Below, piece after piece: positions 54,599 to 63,977 of a stretch of DNA of 64,000 bases. Numbering within the stretch: position 1 is the stretch's first letter; each line of letters opens with the position of its first letter. The translations under genes were made by a program, and so were the position numbers. Location: positions 1 through 64,000 of the forward strand of contig NZ_BJMM01000010.1 in NCBI RefSeq assembly GCF_006539165.1, given 5' to 3'. Below the pieces are notes generated by a model. That model was not told the origin of the DNA and made no database searches. It saw only the letters and a list, made by a program, of their open reading frames with translations. Origin of the DNA: Streptomyces cacaoi (GTDB lineage Bacteria; Actinomycetota; Actinomycetes; Streptomycetales; Streptomycetaceae).

Positions 54599-54696
54599 GT
54601 CATGCGCGCGCGTCCCGGGCGCAGCGTGGAGAGCGTGCCCGGGGGCCGCCCGCGAGTCGGCGGTGCGCCGGGCACGGACGCCCGGCGCACACCGGT

Positions 54697-55896
54697 TCAG
54701 CTCTGCCGGCTGACCGCGTCGAAGACGGCCTTCGCCTCCTTGCCCAGGCGGGCGCCGGCGAGCCAGTCGGCCGTCACCGGGCCGATGGAGGTGACCGACA
54801 GCAGGTGCTTGCCGGAGGCGTCCAGCCACGGGCCACCGGAGGAACCGGCCGTCATGGTGCAGCCGGCGCGGTACATCGTGGGCTGATCCGGGTCGAGGGT
54901 GAGCCGCGCGGGCCGGCCCTCGCAGTGGTACATCTTCGAGCCGTCGAAGGGGCGTGCCGCCGGGTAGCCGACGGCGTCGAGGGAACGCAGCGACTTCACC
55001 CGCGGAGTGGCGAAGCTGACCTCGACGGCGTTGCCGGTCTTCTCCTCCAGCGAGGTGCTGCTCCGGTCCTCCGGCTGGACCTGGATGACGGCGAAGTCCT
55101 GCGGGGCGCCCTTGCCGCCCTGCTCGGCACCGTTGTTGATCCAGTGGTCGGTCGTCCGCGCGTGCTTGGCCCACCAGATGCCGTGCGGCGCGACCTGGTC
55201 CTTCGGGGCCGTCTCCAGCTGAGCGTTGGGCAGGCCCTGCGGGTTGTAGTCCGGCACGAAGACGACGTTGCGGTACCAGCCCTTGCCCTTGCCGCCGTGC
55301 ACGCAGTGCCCCGCGGTGGCCACCAGGTTGGACTTGCCCGGGTGGCGCGGGTCCTTCACCACGGCGCCCGAGCAGACCATCGCGCCCTTGGGGGTGTCCA
55401 TGAACACCTTGCCGACCGGCAGTCGGTCCTGGTCGTAGGGCGTCGGGACGGGAGCCGCCCGGACGGCCTTCGGCGTGGGGTCGGTCACGCCCTCGTCCTC
55501 GCCGGTGCCGTCGCTGCCGCCGCTCTCACCGCTGTCGATGTCCGAGTCGTCGACCTTGCGGTCGTTGCCGTCCGCGTCCTTCATGCGGTCGGGGTCCCAC
55601 AGGTCCTTGATGATCGGGTTGAAGAACTCCTTGGCCTCGCTGAGCCACTTGTCCCTGTCCCAGTTCTTCCACTCCCCGTTGCGCCACTTGTCCAGGTCGT
55701 CGAGGGAGGTCGGCAGGTCCTTGGGGAGGTCGTCGGGCAGGCCGGACTCTTCCTTCGCGGAGCTCGATGCCGAGGGCTTCTCGTCGGCCTTGTCGTCCTC
55801 CGGACCGCAGGCGGTGGCCGTCACCGCCAGTGCGACCACGGCCGCCGCCGCGGCCAGCGCCGCACGGGCCCGTGCGGGCCTGGCTATGGATGGCAT
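54697..55896 (-). CDS. Lipoprotein trypsin-like serine protease
   Basis: A 399-residue exported protease. The signal peptide ends in lipobox TATAC at about residue 30. An acidic Asp/Glu/Lys/Ser-rich stalk follows (30-150), then a chymotrypsin-fold domain with His (VATAGHCVHG), Asp (QDFAVIQV) and Ser (AGSSGGPWL). The stalk probably lifts the enzyme off the membrane. AGGGGGAT precedes the ATG at 55896. It is divergent from the siderophore operon; no functional link is visible. Confidence 0.87.
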   Translation of the reverse strand: MPSIARPARARAALAAAAAVVALAVTATACGPEDDKADEKPSASSSAKEESGLPDDLPKDLPTSLDDLDKWRNGEWKNWDRDKWLSEAKEFFNPIIKDLWDPDRMKDADGNDRKVDDSDIDSGESGGSDGTGEDEGVTDPTPKAVRAAPVPTPYDQDRLPVGKVFMDTPKGAMVCSGAVVKDPRHPGKSNLVATAGHCVHGGKGKGWYRNVVFVPDYNPQGLPNAQLETAPKDQVAPHGIWWAKHARTTDHWINNGAEQGGKGAPQDFAVIQVQPEDRSSTSLEEKTGNAVEVSFATPRVKSLRSLDAVGYPAARPFDGSKMYHCEGRPARLTLDPDQPTMYRAGCTMTAGSSGGPWLDASGKHLLSVTSIGPVTADWLAGARLGKEAKAVFDAVSRQS

Positions 55897-56164
55897 GCGT
55901 GAAATCCCCCTGAACTGGATCGAGCCTGTGGACTTGTCATGCACCTCGCCGGGAGGGGCGGCTCCCCACTATGCCCGGTGGAAAGGGGGACGGGCACGGC
56001 AGGGTCCCCGGTTCCGCAGGCGGACGACCGGCGACGACGCACCCGTCACGGGGTGAGCGATCTTCAACACGCCCGTGATCCCTGCTCGTTCGTTTCGTTG
56101 GTACATGCGGGGGACAGTGGCCCGCTGCCCTGCGGCCCAGTCGACACCATCGGAGGAAAGCTCA

Positions 56165-58270
56165 GTGAACGTCCGCTCCGAAGCCGAAGGCGCCCCGAAG
56201 GGTCCGGTCCGCAAGCGGCTCGCCCGGCTCATCGAGCCGGCTGTCCCCCGGCAGGCCCGTCGCGCCGGCCGCCCGGAGGAGCTGGGCACGTCCTCCGGGT
56301 ACGGGCTCCCCTCCGGTGCGCCCCTCGCCGACGCTCTCGGCGGCCCCTCCGCCTACACCTCGGTGCCCGTCCCGCGGCAGGCGGCCGACGCCCGGCCCGC
56401 ACCGGGAACCGCGGTGCCGCCGCCCGGTCGCGAGGTCGCGGCGCCGCCGCAGGCGCACCCGGAGCCGGCCGCGGCCGGGCAGCCCGGTGTGGCGGCGGAT
56501 CCGCTGGAACATCCGCAGGTCCCGGTGGCCGCCGACGCCGCCGGGGTGGAGAGCCTGCTGCGCTGCTGGGTGCGGGAGACCGGCGCCGGGCTCGCCCCGG
56601 ACGGCACGCTGCGGCTCCCGCTCGACGCCATCGGGGCGACGCTCGTCGTCCCCGTCCGGTACTGGTCGCCCGTCGGCTACCACCGCTTCGGCCGTCCCCG
56701 GCTGGAGGGGGAGAGCGACTCCGCGCCGCCGATGAACGCCGTCGCGCTCGCGGCGCTCCTCGGCCGCGAGGCCGCGCACGCCGCCGCCGACGCTCCCGAG
56801 GCGGAGAGCGCGGCACTGGTGGGCCGCGTCGCCGACTCCGTGCAGCGCACCGCGCAGTTCCTCGCCGACCGGCGGACGTGCCCCCGGGTCCCGGACGGCA
56901 CCGGCCCGTTCCTCGCCGGCGAGCAGGCACTGCTGTTCGGCCACCCCCTCCACCCGACGCCCAAGAGCCGCGAGGGGCTCTCGGAAGCCGAGTCGCGGGC
57001 CTTCTCGCCCGAGACCCGGGGCCGCTTCCCGCTGCACTGGATGGCCGCCGACCGCTCCGTGCTGGCCGGCGAGTCCGCCTGGACGGAGCGCGGCCGGCCG
57101 GTCGCAGCCGACGATCTGGCCACCCGCGTCGCCGGTCCCTGGCCCGCCCGCCGGCTGCCCGCCGGCACCGTTCCCGTGCCGCTCCACCCGTGGCAGGCGC
57201 GGGAACTGCGTCATCTGCCCGAGGTGACACAGCTGTTGGAGTCCGGACTGCTGCACGACCTGGGCCAGGGCGGCGAGTTGTGGTACCCCACCTCGTCCGT
57301 GCGGACCGTCACCCAGCCCGGCGGCACGGCGATGCTCAAGCTGTCCCTCGGGCTGCGCATCACCAACTCCCGCCGGGAGAACCTCCGCAAGGAGCTGCTG
57401 CGCGGCGTCGAGGTGCACCGGGTGCTGCGCAGCGGGCTCGGTCAGGAGTGGCGTGCCGCGCACCCCGGGTTCGACATCGTGCGCGACCCGGCCTGGCTGG
57501 GCATCGACGTGCCCGGCACCGGCCGGTTGCCCGGGTTCGACACGGTCATCCGGCACAACCCCTTCGGCCCGGAGGACGACGCCGTCTGCGTCGCGGGGCT
57601 GACCGCGCCCGTGCCCGCGGCCGACGGGCCGCCGGAGACGCTCCGCTCGCGGCTCCAGGACGTCGTCGAGACGCTCGCGCAGCGCACCGGGCGGCCCCGC
57701 ACGGCCGTCGCCGCCGAGTGGTTCCTGCGCTACCTGGACGTCGTCGTCCGGCCGGTGCTGTGGCTCGACGGCCACGCCGGTATCGCGCTGGAGGCGCACC
57801 AGCAGAACACGCTCGTTCTGCTGGACGCCGACGGCTGGCCCACCGGCGGCCGTTACCGCGACAACCAGGGCTACTACTTCCGCACCTCGCGCCGCGCCGA
57901 GCTGGAACAGCGGCTGCCCGGCGCGCGGGTCGGGGAGGCCAGCGACACCTTCGTGGCGGACGACGTCATCGACGAGCGCTTCGCCTACTACCTGGGCATC
58001 AACAACGTGCTCGGCCTCATCGGCGCCTTCGGGTCGCAGCAACTCGCCGACGAGCAGCTGCTGCTGGCGGCCTTCCGGCGCTTTCTGGAGCGGGCGGCGG
58101 CCGGCACGGACGGCGAGCCCGTCTCGCCCCTGCCGCGGCTGCTGCTGGAGGCGGGCTCCCTGCGCTGCAAGGCCAATCTGCTGACCCGGCTGCACGGCAT
58201 GGACGAACTCGTCGGGCCCGTGGACACCCAGTCCGTCTACGTCACGCTCAGCAACCCGCTCGCCCACTGA
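56165..58270 (+). CDS. IucA/IucC-family siderophore synthetase 1
   Basis: A 701-residue NRPS-independent siderophore synthetase. The core has GHPLHPTPKSREGL, VPLHPWQARELRHLPEV, TSSVRTVTQPGGTAMLKLSL and AHQQNTLVLL with a FhuF-like C-terminal half. Such enzymes adenylate a carboxylic acid such as citrate and join it to an amine or hydroxamate. Residues 50-130 are a Pro/Ala-rich extension not seen in E. coli IucA. GTG at 56165 has GGAGGAAAG upstream. It is the first gene of a three-gene operon, and no iron-box sequence is evident upstream. Confidence 0.9.
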   Translation: MNVRSEAEGAPKGPVRKRLARLIEPAVPRQARRAGRPEELGTSSGYGLPSGAPLADALGGPSAYTSVPVPRQAADARPAPGTAVPPPGREVAAPPQAHPEPAAAGQPGVAADPLEHPQVPVAADAAGVESLLRCWVRETGAGLAPDGTLRLPLDAIGATLVVPVRYWSPVGYHRFGRPRLEGESDSAPPMNAVALAALLGREAAHAAADAPEAESAALVGRVADSVQRTAQFLADRRTCPRVPDGTGPFLAGEQALLFGHPLHPTPKSREGLSEAESRAFSPETRGRFPLHWMAADRSVLAGESAWTERGRPVAADDLATRVAGPWPARRLPAGTVPVPLHPWQARELRHLPEVTQLLESGLLHDLGQGGELWYPTSSVRTVTQPGGTAMLKLSLGLRITNSRRENLRKELLRGVEVHRVLRSGLGQEWRAAHPGFDIVRDPAWLGIDVPGTGRLPGFDTVIRHNPFGPEDDAVCVAGLTAPVPAADGPPETLRSRLQDVVETLAQRTGRPRTAVAAEWFLRYLDVVVRPVLWLDGHAGIALEAHQQNTLVLLDADGWPTGGRYRDNQGYYFRTSRRAELEQRLPGARVGEASDTFVADDVIDERFAYYLGINNVLGLIGAFGSQQLADEQLLLAAFRRFLERAAAGTDGEPVSPLPRLLLEAGSLRCKANLLTRLHGMDELVGPVDTQSVYVTLSNPLAH

Positions 58271-58315
58271 CCGCCGCCCGTCGCCCGGGCTCCCGCACCG
58301 CAAGGAGACCCCGTC

Positions 58316-59074
58316 ATGGTCTTGCCGCAACCGCACTCCGGCGCAGCGCGCGCGGCGGAGCACCCCGGCACCGGCACGATGGAGCCCGGCGCGTCCCTCC
58401 GCGACGACGAGGACACCCTCGATCTGGAGATCCCCGAAGAACTCAAGCAGCTGTCCGCGGGGCGCGTGCACCCCGGCAGACGCCCGGCCGCCACCGCGCC
58501 GGGCGGCCTGCTGGACGCGCCCGCCGACTGGCCGGCCGTCGCCACGCCCGCCGGGCTGTTCCGGTTCGCCGCGGTCGAGCCGGCACGTGATCTGCCGCTG
58601 ATCACCGCGTGGATGAACGATCCCGCAGTGGCCGCCTTCTGGGAACTGGCGGGCCCGCCCGAGGTCACCGCGGCACATCTGCGGCCGCAGATCGAGGGCG
58701 ACGGGCGCAGCGTCCCCCTGCTCGGTCTGCTCGACGGCGTTCCCATGAGCTACTGGGAGCTGTACCGCGCCGATCTCGACCCCCTCGCCCGGTACTGCCG
58801 CACCCTGCCCCACGACACCGGCGTCCATCTGCTGCTCGGCCGTGCCGCCCACCGGGGCCACGGCACCGGCACGGCCCTGCTGCGCGCCGTCGCCGACCTC
58901 GTCCTCGACCGGCGGCCGCGGTGCTCGCGGGTGCTGGCCGAACCCGATCTGAGCAACACCCCCTCGGTGGCCGCCTTCCTGAGCGCCGGCTTCCGGCTGA
59001 GCGCCGAGGTGGAACTGCCGGACAAACGCGCGGCCCTGATGGTCCGGGACCGCGTGCTGCGCGAGGCGCTCTGA
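58316..59074 (+). CDS. IucB/RhbD-type siderophore N-acyltransferase (GNAT)
   Basis: A 252-residue protein. The GNAT domain (about 85-250) has PLITAWMNDPAVAAFWELAG, MSYWELYRADLDP, GRAAHRGHGTGTALLRAV (acyl-CoA loop) and EPDLSNTPSVAAFLSAGF, matching the AlcB/IucB/RhbD group that acylates N-hydroxylated diamines or amino acids. The first 80 residues are an extra Pro/Ala-rich segment. AAGGAG precedes the ATG. It lies 45 nt after synthetase 1 and 99 nt before synthetase 2. Confidence 0.88.
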   Translation: MVLPQPHSGAARAAEHPGTGTMEPGASLRDDEDTLDLEIPEELKQLSAGRVHPGRRPAATAPGGLLDAPADWPAVATPAGLFRFAAVEPARDLPLITAWMNDPAVAAFWELAGPPEVTAAHLRPQIEGDGRSVPLLGLLDGVPMSYWELYRADLDPLARYCRTLPHDTGVHLLLGRAAHRGHGTGTALLRAVADLVLDRRPRCSRVLAEPDLSNTPSVAAFLSAGFRLSAEVELPDKRAALMVRDRVLREAL

Positions 59075-59173
59075 GCGGTGGAACGCGTGCGTCACCGGCT
59101 GGTTCCACCCCTCGGCGCCCCTTCGCACTCCGTAGCGCTCTGACCCCCGTCCCCTCCCACAAGGAGCAATTCC

Positions 59174-60985
59174 GTGCACCCAGCGTCTCCCGGATCCTCC
59201 AACGACTGCGCACCGCTAGCCGTGCCCGCCGGCCTCGAACCGCAGCACTGGCGACTGGCCGCCCGACGACTGCTCGCCAAAATGCTCTCGGAGTTCTCCT
59301 ACGAGGAGGTGCTCCAGCCGCAACCCGCCCCGGAGGAGGCTTCCTCCGGGGCGTACGTCCTTCCGGTGGACGACGAGCTGACCGTCCGCTTCCGCGCCCG
59401 CCGCGGCGCCTACGGGCACTGGAACATCGACGCCAAGTCGCTGGACGAGAGCCTGGATCCGCTCGCCTTCCTCGTCCGTGCCCGCTCCCTGCTCGGCCTC
59501 GGCAGCGACACCACCGGCCACTATGTGCGCGAGCTGACCGCCACCCTCACCGCCGACGCCCGTCTGCTCGCCGGCGACCTGCCCGCCGCCGACCTCGCCG
59601 ACCTCGGCTACGCGGAGCTGGAGGGCCACATGGCCGGGCACCCGTGGCTGGTGGCGAACAAGGGCCGGCTGGGCTTCTCCGCCGACGACACCGCCGCATG
59701 GGCCCCCGAGGCCCGCAGCGCCCGCCCCCTGCCGTGGATCGCCGTACGCCAGGGGCCCGGGGGCCTCGCCGGCTACCGCGGCCTGGACGGCCTGGCCACC
59801 GCGCACCGGCTGTACGCCAGGGAGCTGGGGCCGCGCACCCTGCTGGACTTCCACGAACTGCTGCGCGCACGCGGCCTGTCGCCGCAGGACTACCTGTATC
59901 TGCCGGTGCACCCCTGGCAGTGGGACGAGACGATCGCGCCCCTGTTCGCCCCCTCCCTCGCCGACAACACCGTCGTCCCGCTGACCACCGACGGGGATCT
60001 GCGGCTGCCCCAGCAGTCCATCCGCACCTTCCTCAACGTCAGCAGGCCCGACCGGCTCACCGTCAAGCTCCCGCTGGCCATCCTCAACACCCTTGTCTGG
60101 CGCGGCCTTCCGACCGAACGCACGCTCGCGGCGCCCGCCGTCACCGCGTGGATGCAGGCGGTGCGCGACCAGGACCCGTTCCTGGCCGAGGAGTGCCGCG
60201 TCATCCTGCTGGGCGAGGTCGCCTCCGTGGCGGTCCGGCACCCGCTCTACGACGACATGGCCGAAGTGCCCTACCAGTACCGCGAACTGCTCGGCTGCAT
60301 CTGGCGCGAGCCGCTGGCCCCCTATCTGGACCCCGGTGAGCGCGCCCGCACCCTCGCCGCGCTCATCCACACCGACGCGGGCGGACGCGCGGTCACGACC
60401 GAACTCGTGGCCCGCTCCGGCCTGGAGCCGCGGGTGTGGCTGCGCCATCTGTTCGCGGCTCTGCTTCCGCCGCTGCTGCACTTCCTCTACCGCTACGGCA
60501 CGGTCTTCTCGCCGCACGGGGAGAACGCGATCGTCGTCTGCGACGAGCGGGACGTGCCGGTACGGCTGGCGATCAAGGACTTCGTGGACGACGTGAACGT
60601 CAGCGCCGAGTCCGTCCCCGAGCTGGACACCATGCCCACGGAGGTGAGCGAGGTCCTGCTGACCGAACCGCCCGCGTTCCTCACCCAGTTCATCCACTCC
60701 GCGCTCTTCGTGGGCGTCTTCCGTTATCTCGCTCCGCTGTGCGAGGAACAGCTCGGTGTCCCGGAGGACGAGTTCTGGTCCCTCGTCCGCGCCGAGATCG
60801 ACCGCTACCACGGGCGCTTCCCCGCCCTGAAGCCCCGGTTCGAGACCTTCGATCTGCTGACCCCCCGCATCGAACGCCTCTGTCTCAACCGCAACAGGCT
60901 GCATCTGGACGGTTACCGCGACCTCGCGGAGCGTCCGCACGCGGCCGTGCACGGCACCGTGCGCAATCCCCTCCACGGGCCGTGA
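59174..60985 (+). CDS. IucA/IucC-family siderophore synthetase 2
   Basis: A 603-residue NIS synthetase. Motifs include GHPWLVANKGRLGFS, YLPVHPWQWDET, QSIRTFLNVSRPDRLTVKLP and SPHGENAIVVCDERDVPVRL, then IKDFVDDVNVSAESVPEL. It differs clearly from synthetase 1 in the first motif (GHPWLVANKGR versus GHPLHPTPKSR), which fits two enzymes adding successive arms to one core. GTG at 59174 has AAGGAG upstream. The operon ends here; dinG follows after 133 bp. Confidence 0.92.
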   Translation: MHPASPGSSNDCAPLAVPAGLEPQHWRLAARRLLAKMLSEFSYEEVLQPQPAPEEASSGAYVLPVDDELTVRFRARRGAYGHWNIDAKSLDESLDPLAFLVRARSLLGLGSDTTGHYVRELTATLTADARLLAGDLPAADLADLGYAELEGHMAGHPWLVANKGRLGFSADDTAAWAPEARSARPLPWIAVRQGPGGLAGYRGLDGLATAHRLYARELGPRTLLDFHELLRARGLSPQDYLYLPVHPWQWDETIAPLFAPSLADNTVVPLTTDGDLRLPQQSIRTFLNVSRPDRLTVKLPLAILNTLVWRGLPTERTLAAPAVTAWMQAVRDQDPFLAEECRVILLGEVASVAVRHPLYDDMAEVPYQYRELLGCIWREPLAPYLDPGERARTLAALIHTDAGGRAVTTELVARSGLEPRVWLRHLFAALLPPLLHFLYRYGTVFSPHGENAIVVCDERDVPVRLAIKDFVDDVNVSAESVPELDTMPTEVSEVLLTEPPAFLTQFIHSALFVGVFRYLAPLCEEQLGVPEDEFWSLVRAEIDRYHGRFPALKPRFETFDLLTPRIERLCLNRNRLHLDGYRDLAERPHAAVHGTVRNPLHGP

Positions 60986-61103
60986 CGCCCCGCCGCCCGG
61001 CCGGCGTCGCGGCCCGGGACCGGCCCCAGGCGCGAGAGCGGCGGGAGTGGCCGAAACCGTGGGCGGCGCGGGCATCGCCCGGCGGGCTGTCGGTGCCGCC
61101 GCG

Positions 61104-61109
61104 TAGGGT
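61104..61109 (+). promoter_or_regulatory. -10 box for dinG, possibly leaderless
   Basis: TAGGGT ends 9 nt before the dinG ATG at 61119. No LexA-box sequence is seen in the 133-bp upstream gap. Confidence 0.45.
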
Positions 61110-61118
61110 GTCTGGTCT

Positions 61119-63089
61119 ATGAGCAAGCCCGCCCTCACCGAACTGCTCCACGCCGCTGTCGCCGCCGTCGGCGGTACGGAGCGCCCAGGCCAGGCAGCCA
61201 TGGCCGAAGCCGTCGCCGAGGCCGTCCAGGACGGTCGTCATCTCCTCGTGCAGGCGGGCACGGGCACCGGGAAATCGCTCGGCTATCTCGTCCCGGCGCT
61301 GGCACACGGGGACCGCGTCGTGGTCGCCACGGCCACGCTCGCGCTCCAGCGCCAGCTCGTCGAGCGCGATCTGCCGCGCACGGTCGACGCCCTGCATCCG
61401 CTGCTGCGCCGGCGCCCCCAGTACGCCATGCTCAAGGGCCGGTCCAACTACGTCTGCCTGCACCGGCTGCACGAGGGCGTGCCGCAGGAGGAGGACGACG
61501 GCCTCTTCGACCCGTTCGAGAGCGCCGAGCCCACCTCCCGCCTGGGCAAGGACCTGCTGCGCCTGCGGGACTGGTCGGACGAGACGGAGACGGGCGACCG
61601 CGACGATCTCACGCCGGGCGTCTCCGACCGTGCCTGGGCGCAGGTCTCGGTCTCCTCGCGCGAGTGCCTGGGCGCCTCGAAGTGCGCCTACGGCGCCGAG
61701 TGCTTCGCCGAGGCCGCCCGCGAGCGGGCCAAGCTCGCCGACGTGATCGTCACCAACCACGCACTGCTGGCCATCGACGCCATCGAGGGCGCCCCGGTCC
61801 TGCCGGGCCACGACGTGCTGATCGTCGACGAGGCGCACGAACTGGTCTCCCGCGTCACCGGTGTGGCCACCGGGGAGCTGACCCCGGGCGCGGTCAACCG
61901 GGCGGTGCGCCGCGCCGCCAAGCTGGTCGACGAGAAGGCCGCCGATCAGTTGCAGACCGCGTCGGAGACCTTCGAACGCCTCATGGAGCTGGCGCTGCCC
62001 GGCCGTCTGGAGTCCCTTCCCGAGGATCTCCAGTACGCACTGATGGCGCTGCGCGACGCGGGCCGCACCTGTCTGAGCGCGCTGGAGAACACCCGGGACT
62101 CCTCCGTGCAGGACGAGGACGCCGTGCGCAAGCAGGCCCGCGCCTCGGTGGAGAACGTCCACGACGTCGCCGAACGCATCCTGCTCGACTCGGAGTTCGA
62201 CGTCGTCTGGTACGAGCGGAACGAGCGGTTCGGCGCGTCGCTGAGGGTGGCGCCGCTCACCGTCGCCGGGCTGCTGCGCGAGAAGCTGTTCGCCGACAGA
62301 TCGGTCGTCCTCACCTCGGCCACCCTCAAGCTCGGCGGGGACTTCAACGGCGTCGGCGCCTCACTGGGCCTCGCCCCCGAGGGCCTGGGGGAGGAGGCGG
62401 GCGAGACCCCGCCCTGGCGCGGGCTGGATGTCGGTTCCCCGTTCGACTACCGCAAGCAGGGCATCCTCTACGTCGCCTCGCACCTCTCGCCGCCCGGCCG
62501 GGACGCCTCGCGCTCGGACATGCTGGACGAGCTGGCGGAGCTGGTGGAGGCGGCCGGCGGACGCACCCTGGGCCTCTTCTCGTCCATGCGCGGCGCCCGT
62601 ACGGCGGCCGAGGAGCTGCGCGGCCGTCTCGGGACGCCGATCCTGCTCCAGGGCGAGGAGACGCTGGGCGAGCTGATCCGCCGGTTCGCCGAGGACGCGG
62701 AGACGTGTCTGTTCGGCACGCTGTCGCTGTGGCAGGGCGTCGATGTGCCGGGCGTCAACTGCCAGTTGGTGGTGATGGACAGGGTGCCCTTCCCCCGCCC
62801 CGACGACCCGCTGATGAGCGCCCGGCAGAAGGCCGTCGAGGAGGCCGGCGGCAACGGCTTCATGGCCGTCGCGGCCACGCACGCCGCGCTGTTGATGGCG
62901 CAGGGCGCCGGCCGGCTGGTGCGGGCGACGGGGGACAGGGGCGTGGTCGCCGTGCTGGATCCCCGCCTGGAGCGCGCCCGTTACGGCGGCTTCCTGCGCG
63001 CCTCGATGCCGGACTTCTGGTACACGACGGACCGCAACCAGGTGCGCCGCTCCCTGGCCGCCATCGACGAGGCGGCCAAGCGCTCCTGA
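61119..63089 (+). CDS. dinG: DinG-family ATP-dependent DNA helicase
   Basis: A 656-residue XPD/DinG-like 5'-to-3' helicase. Walker A is GTGTGKSLGYLVPAL. Cysteines positioned for a 4Fe-4S cluster lie in YVCLHRLHEG and ECLGASKCAYGAECF. The DEAH box is IVDEAHELV, and C-terminal motifs include FGTLSLWQGVDVPG and QGAGRLVR. It helps resolve R-loops and unusual DNA structures. It is convergent with lexA. Confidence 0.92.
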   Translation: MSKPALTELLHAAVAAVGGTERPGQAAMAEAVAEAVQDGRHLLVQAGTGTGKSLGYLVPALAHGDRVVVATATLALQRQLVERDLPRTVDALHPLLRRRPQYAMLKGRSNYVCLHRLHEGVPQEEDDGLFDPFESAEPTSRLGKDLLRLRDWSDETETGDRDDLTPGVSDRAWAQVSVSSRECLGASKCAYGAECFAEAARERAKLADVIVTNHALLAIDAIEGAPVLPGHDVLIVDEAHELVSRVTGVATGELTPGAVNRAVRRAAKLVDEKAADQLQTASETFERLMELALPGRLESLPEDLQYALMALRDAGRTCLSALENTRDSSVQDEDAVRKQARASVENVHDVAERILLDSEFDVVWYERNERFGASLRVAPLTVAGLLREKLFADRSVVLTSATLKLGGDFNGVGASLGLAPEGLGEEAGETPPWRGLDVGSPFDYRKQGILYVASHLSPPGRDASRSDMLDELAELVEAAGGRTLGLFSSMRGARTAAEELRGRLGTPILLQGEETLGELIRRFAEDAETCLFGTLSLWQGVDVPGVNCQLVVMDRVPFPRPDDPLMSARQKAVEEAGGNGFMAVAATHAALLMAQGAGRLVRATGDRGVVAVLDPRLERARYGGFLRASMPDFWYTTDRNQVRRSLAAIDEAAKRS

Positions 63090-63178
63090 GCACGGCGCAG
63101 GCCCACGCCCGTGCGGCACCCGGGCGCGGGCACGAAGAAGGGCCGCCGGTTCCGGTGGGAGGGAATCAGCGGCCCAAG

Positions 63179-63197
63179 GCCCCGCGTGCGGCGGGGC
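63179..63197. terminator. Hairpin between dinG and lexA
   Basis: A 7-bp perfect GC stem (GCCCCGC/GCGGGGC) with a 5-nt loop lies between the convergent stops. A second GGGCCGC...GCGGCCC inverted repeat lies just before it. Confidence 0.55.
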
Positions 63198-63266
63198 GGA
63201 CGGAGGCGGCCCGGCCGAGGCCGGGCCGAGCGCGCCTCCCGAACGTCCGTACCAGGGAGGTGGGTG

Positions 63267-63977
63267 TCAGACGCGGCGCAGTACGGCGACGACCTTGCCC
63301 AGAATGGTCGCGTCGTCGCCGGGGATCGGCTGGTAGGCCGAGTTGTGGGGCAGCAGCCAGACGTGCCCGTCCTCGCGCTTGAAACGCTTGACGGTGGCTT
63401 CGCCGTCGAGCATCGCCGCGACGATGTCCCCGTTCTCGGCGACCGGCTGCCGCCGGACGGTGACCCAGTCGCCGTCGCAGATGGCCGCTTCCACCATCGA
63501 GTCACCGATGACCTTGAGGACGAACAGCTCTCCGTCGCCCACGAGTTGGCGCGGCAGCGGGAAGACGTCCTCGACCGACTCCTCGGCGAGGATCGGGCCA
63601 CCGGCAGCGATGCGGCCGACCAGGGGAACGTAGGAGGCGGACGGCTTGCCGGCGGTGTCGGCGGTGGTCTGGGCGCTGGTCGGGGTGTCCGAGCCGCGCA
63701 CCTCGTAGGCGCGCGGGCGGTGCGGGTCCCGCCGCAGGAAGCCCTTGCGCTCCAGCGCCATCAGCTGGTGGGCGACGGAGGAGGTGCTGGACAGGCCCAC
63801 CGCCTGGCCGATCTCCCGCATGGACGGCGGGTATCCGCGCCGCTGCACGGAATCGCGGATCACCTCGATCACGCGGCGCTGCCGGTCGGTGAGCCCGGAG
63901 CTGTCGGCCCGGATGCCGGGAGGTCGCCCCGGCAGCGAACGCTTGGCGTGTTGCTCGTCCTGGCTCTCCGGGCTCAT
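63267..63977 (-). CDS. lexA: LexA repressor
   Basis: A 236-residue SOS repressor. The winged HTH covers about residues 30-95 ([40 protein letters not shown]). The self-cleavage site is Ala-Gly in [10 protein letters not shown]. The catalytic Ser is in [10 protein letters not shown] and the Lys in EATVKRFK. Damage-activated RecA, encoded at 29.6 kb, triggers cleavage. The N-terminal 28 residues are an actinobacterial extension. Only 23 bp upstream lie in the window, so its promoter and SOS box cannot be seen. Confidence 0.97.
   Translation of the reverse strand: MSPESQDEQHAKRSLPGRPPGIRADSSGLTDRQRRVIEVIRDSVQRRGYPPSMREIGQAVGLSSTSSVAHQLMALERKGFLRRDPHRPRAYEVRGSDTPTSAQTTADTAGKPSASYVPLVGRIAAGGPILAEESVEDVFPLPRQLVGDGELFVLKVIGDSMVEAAICDGDWVTVRRQPVAENGDIVAAMLDGEATVKRFKREDGHVWLLPHNSAYQPIPGDDATILGKVVAVLRRV

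Noticed and set aside
54697..61119. SOS control of dinG by a LexA box in the 60986-61118 gap
   Set aside because: No CGAAC/GTTCG inverted repeat is present in the 133-bp gap before dinG.
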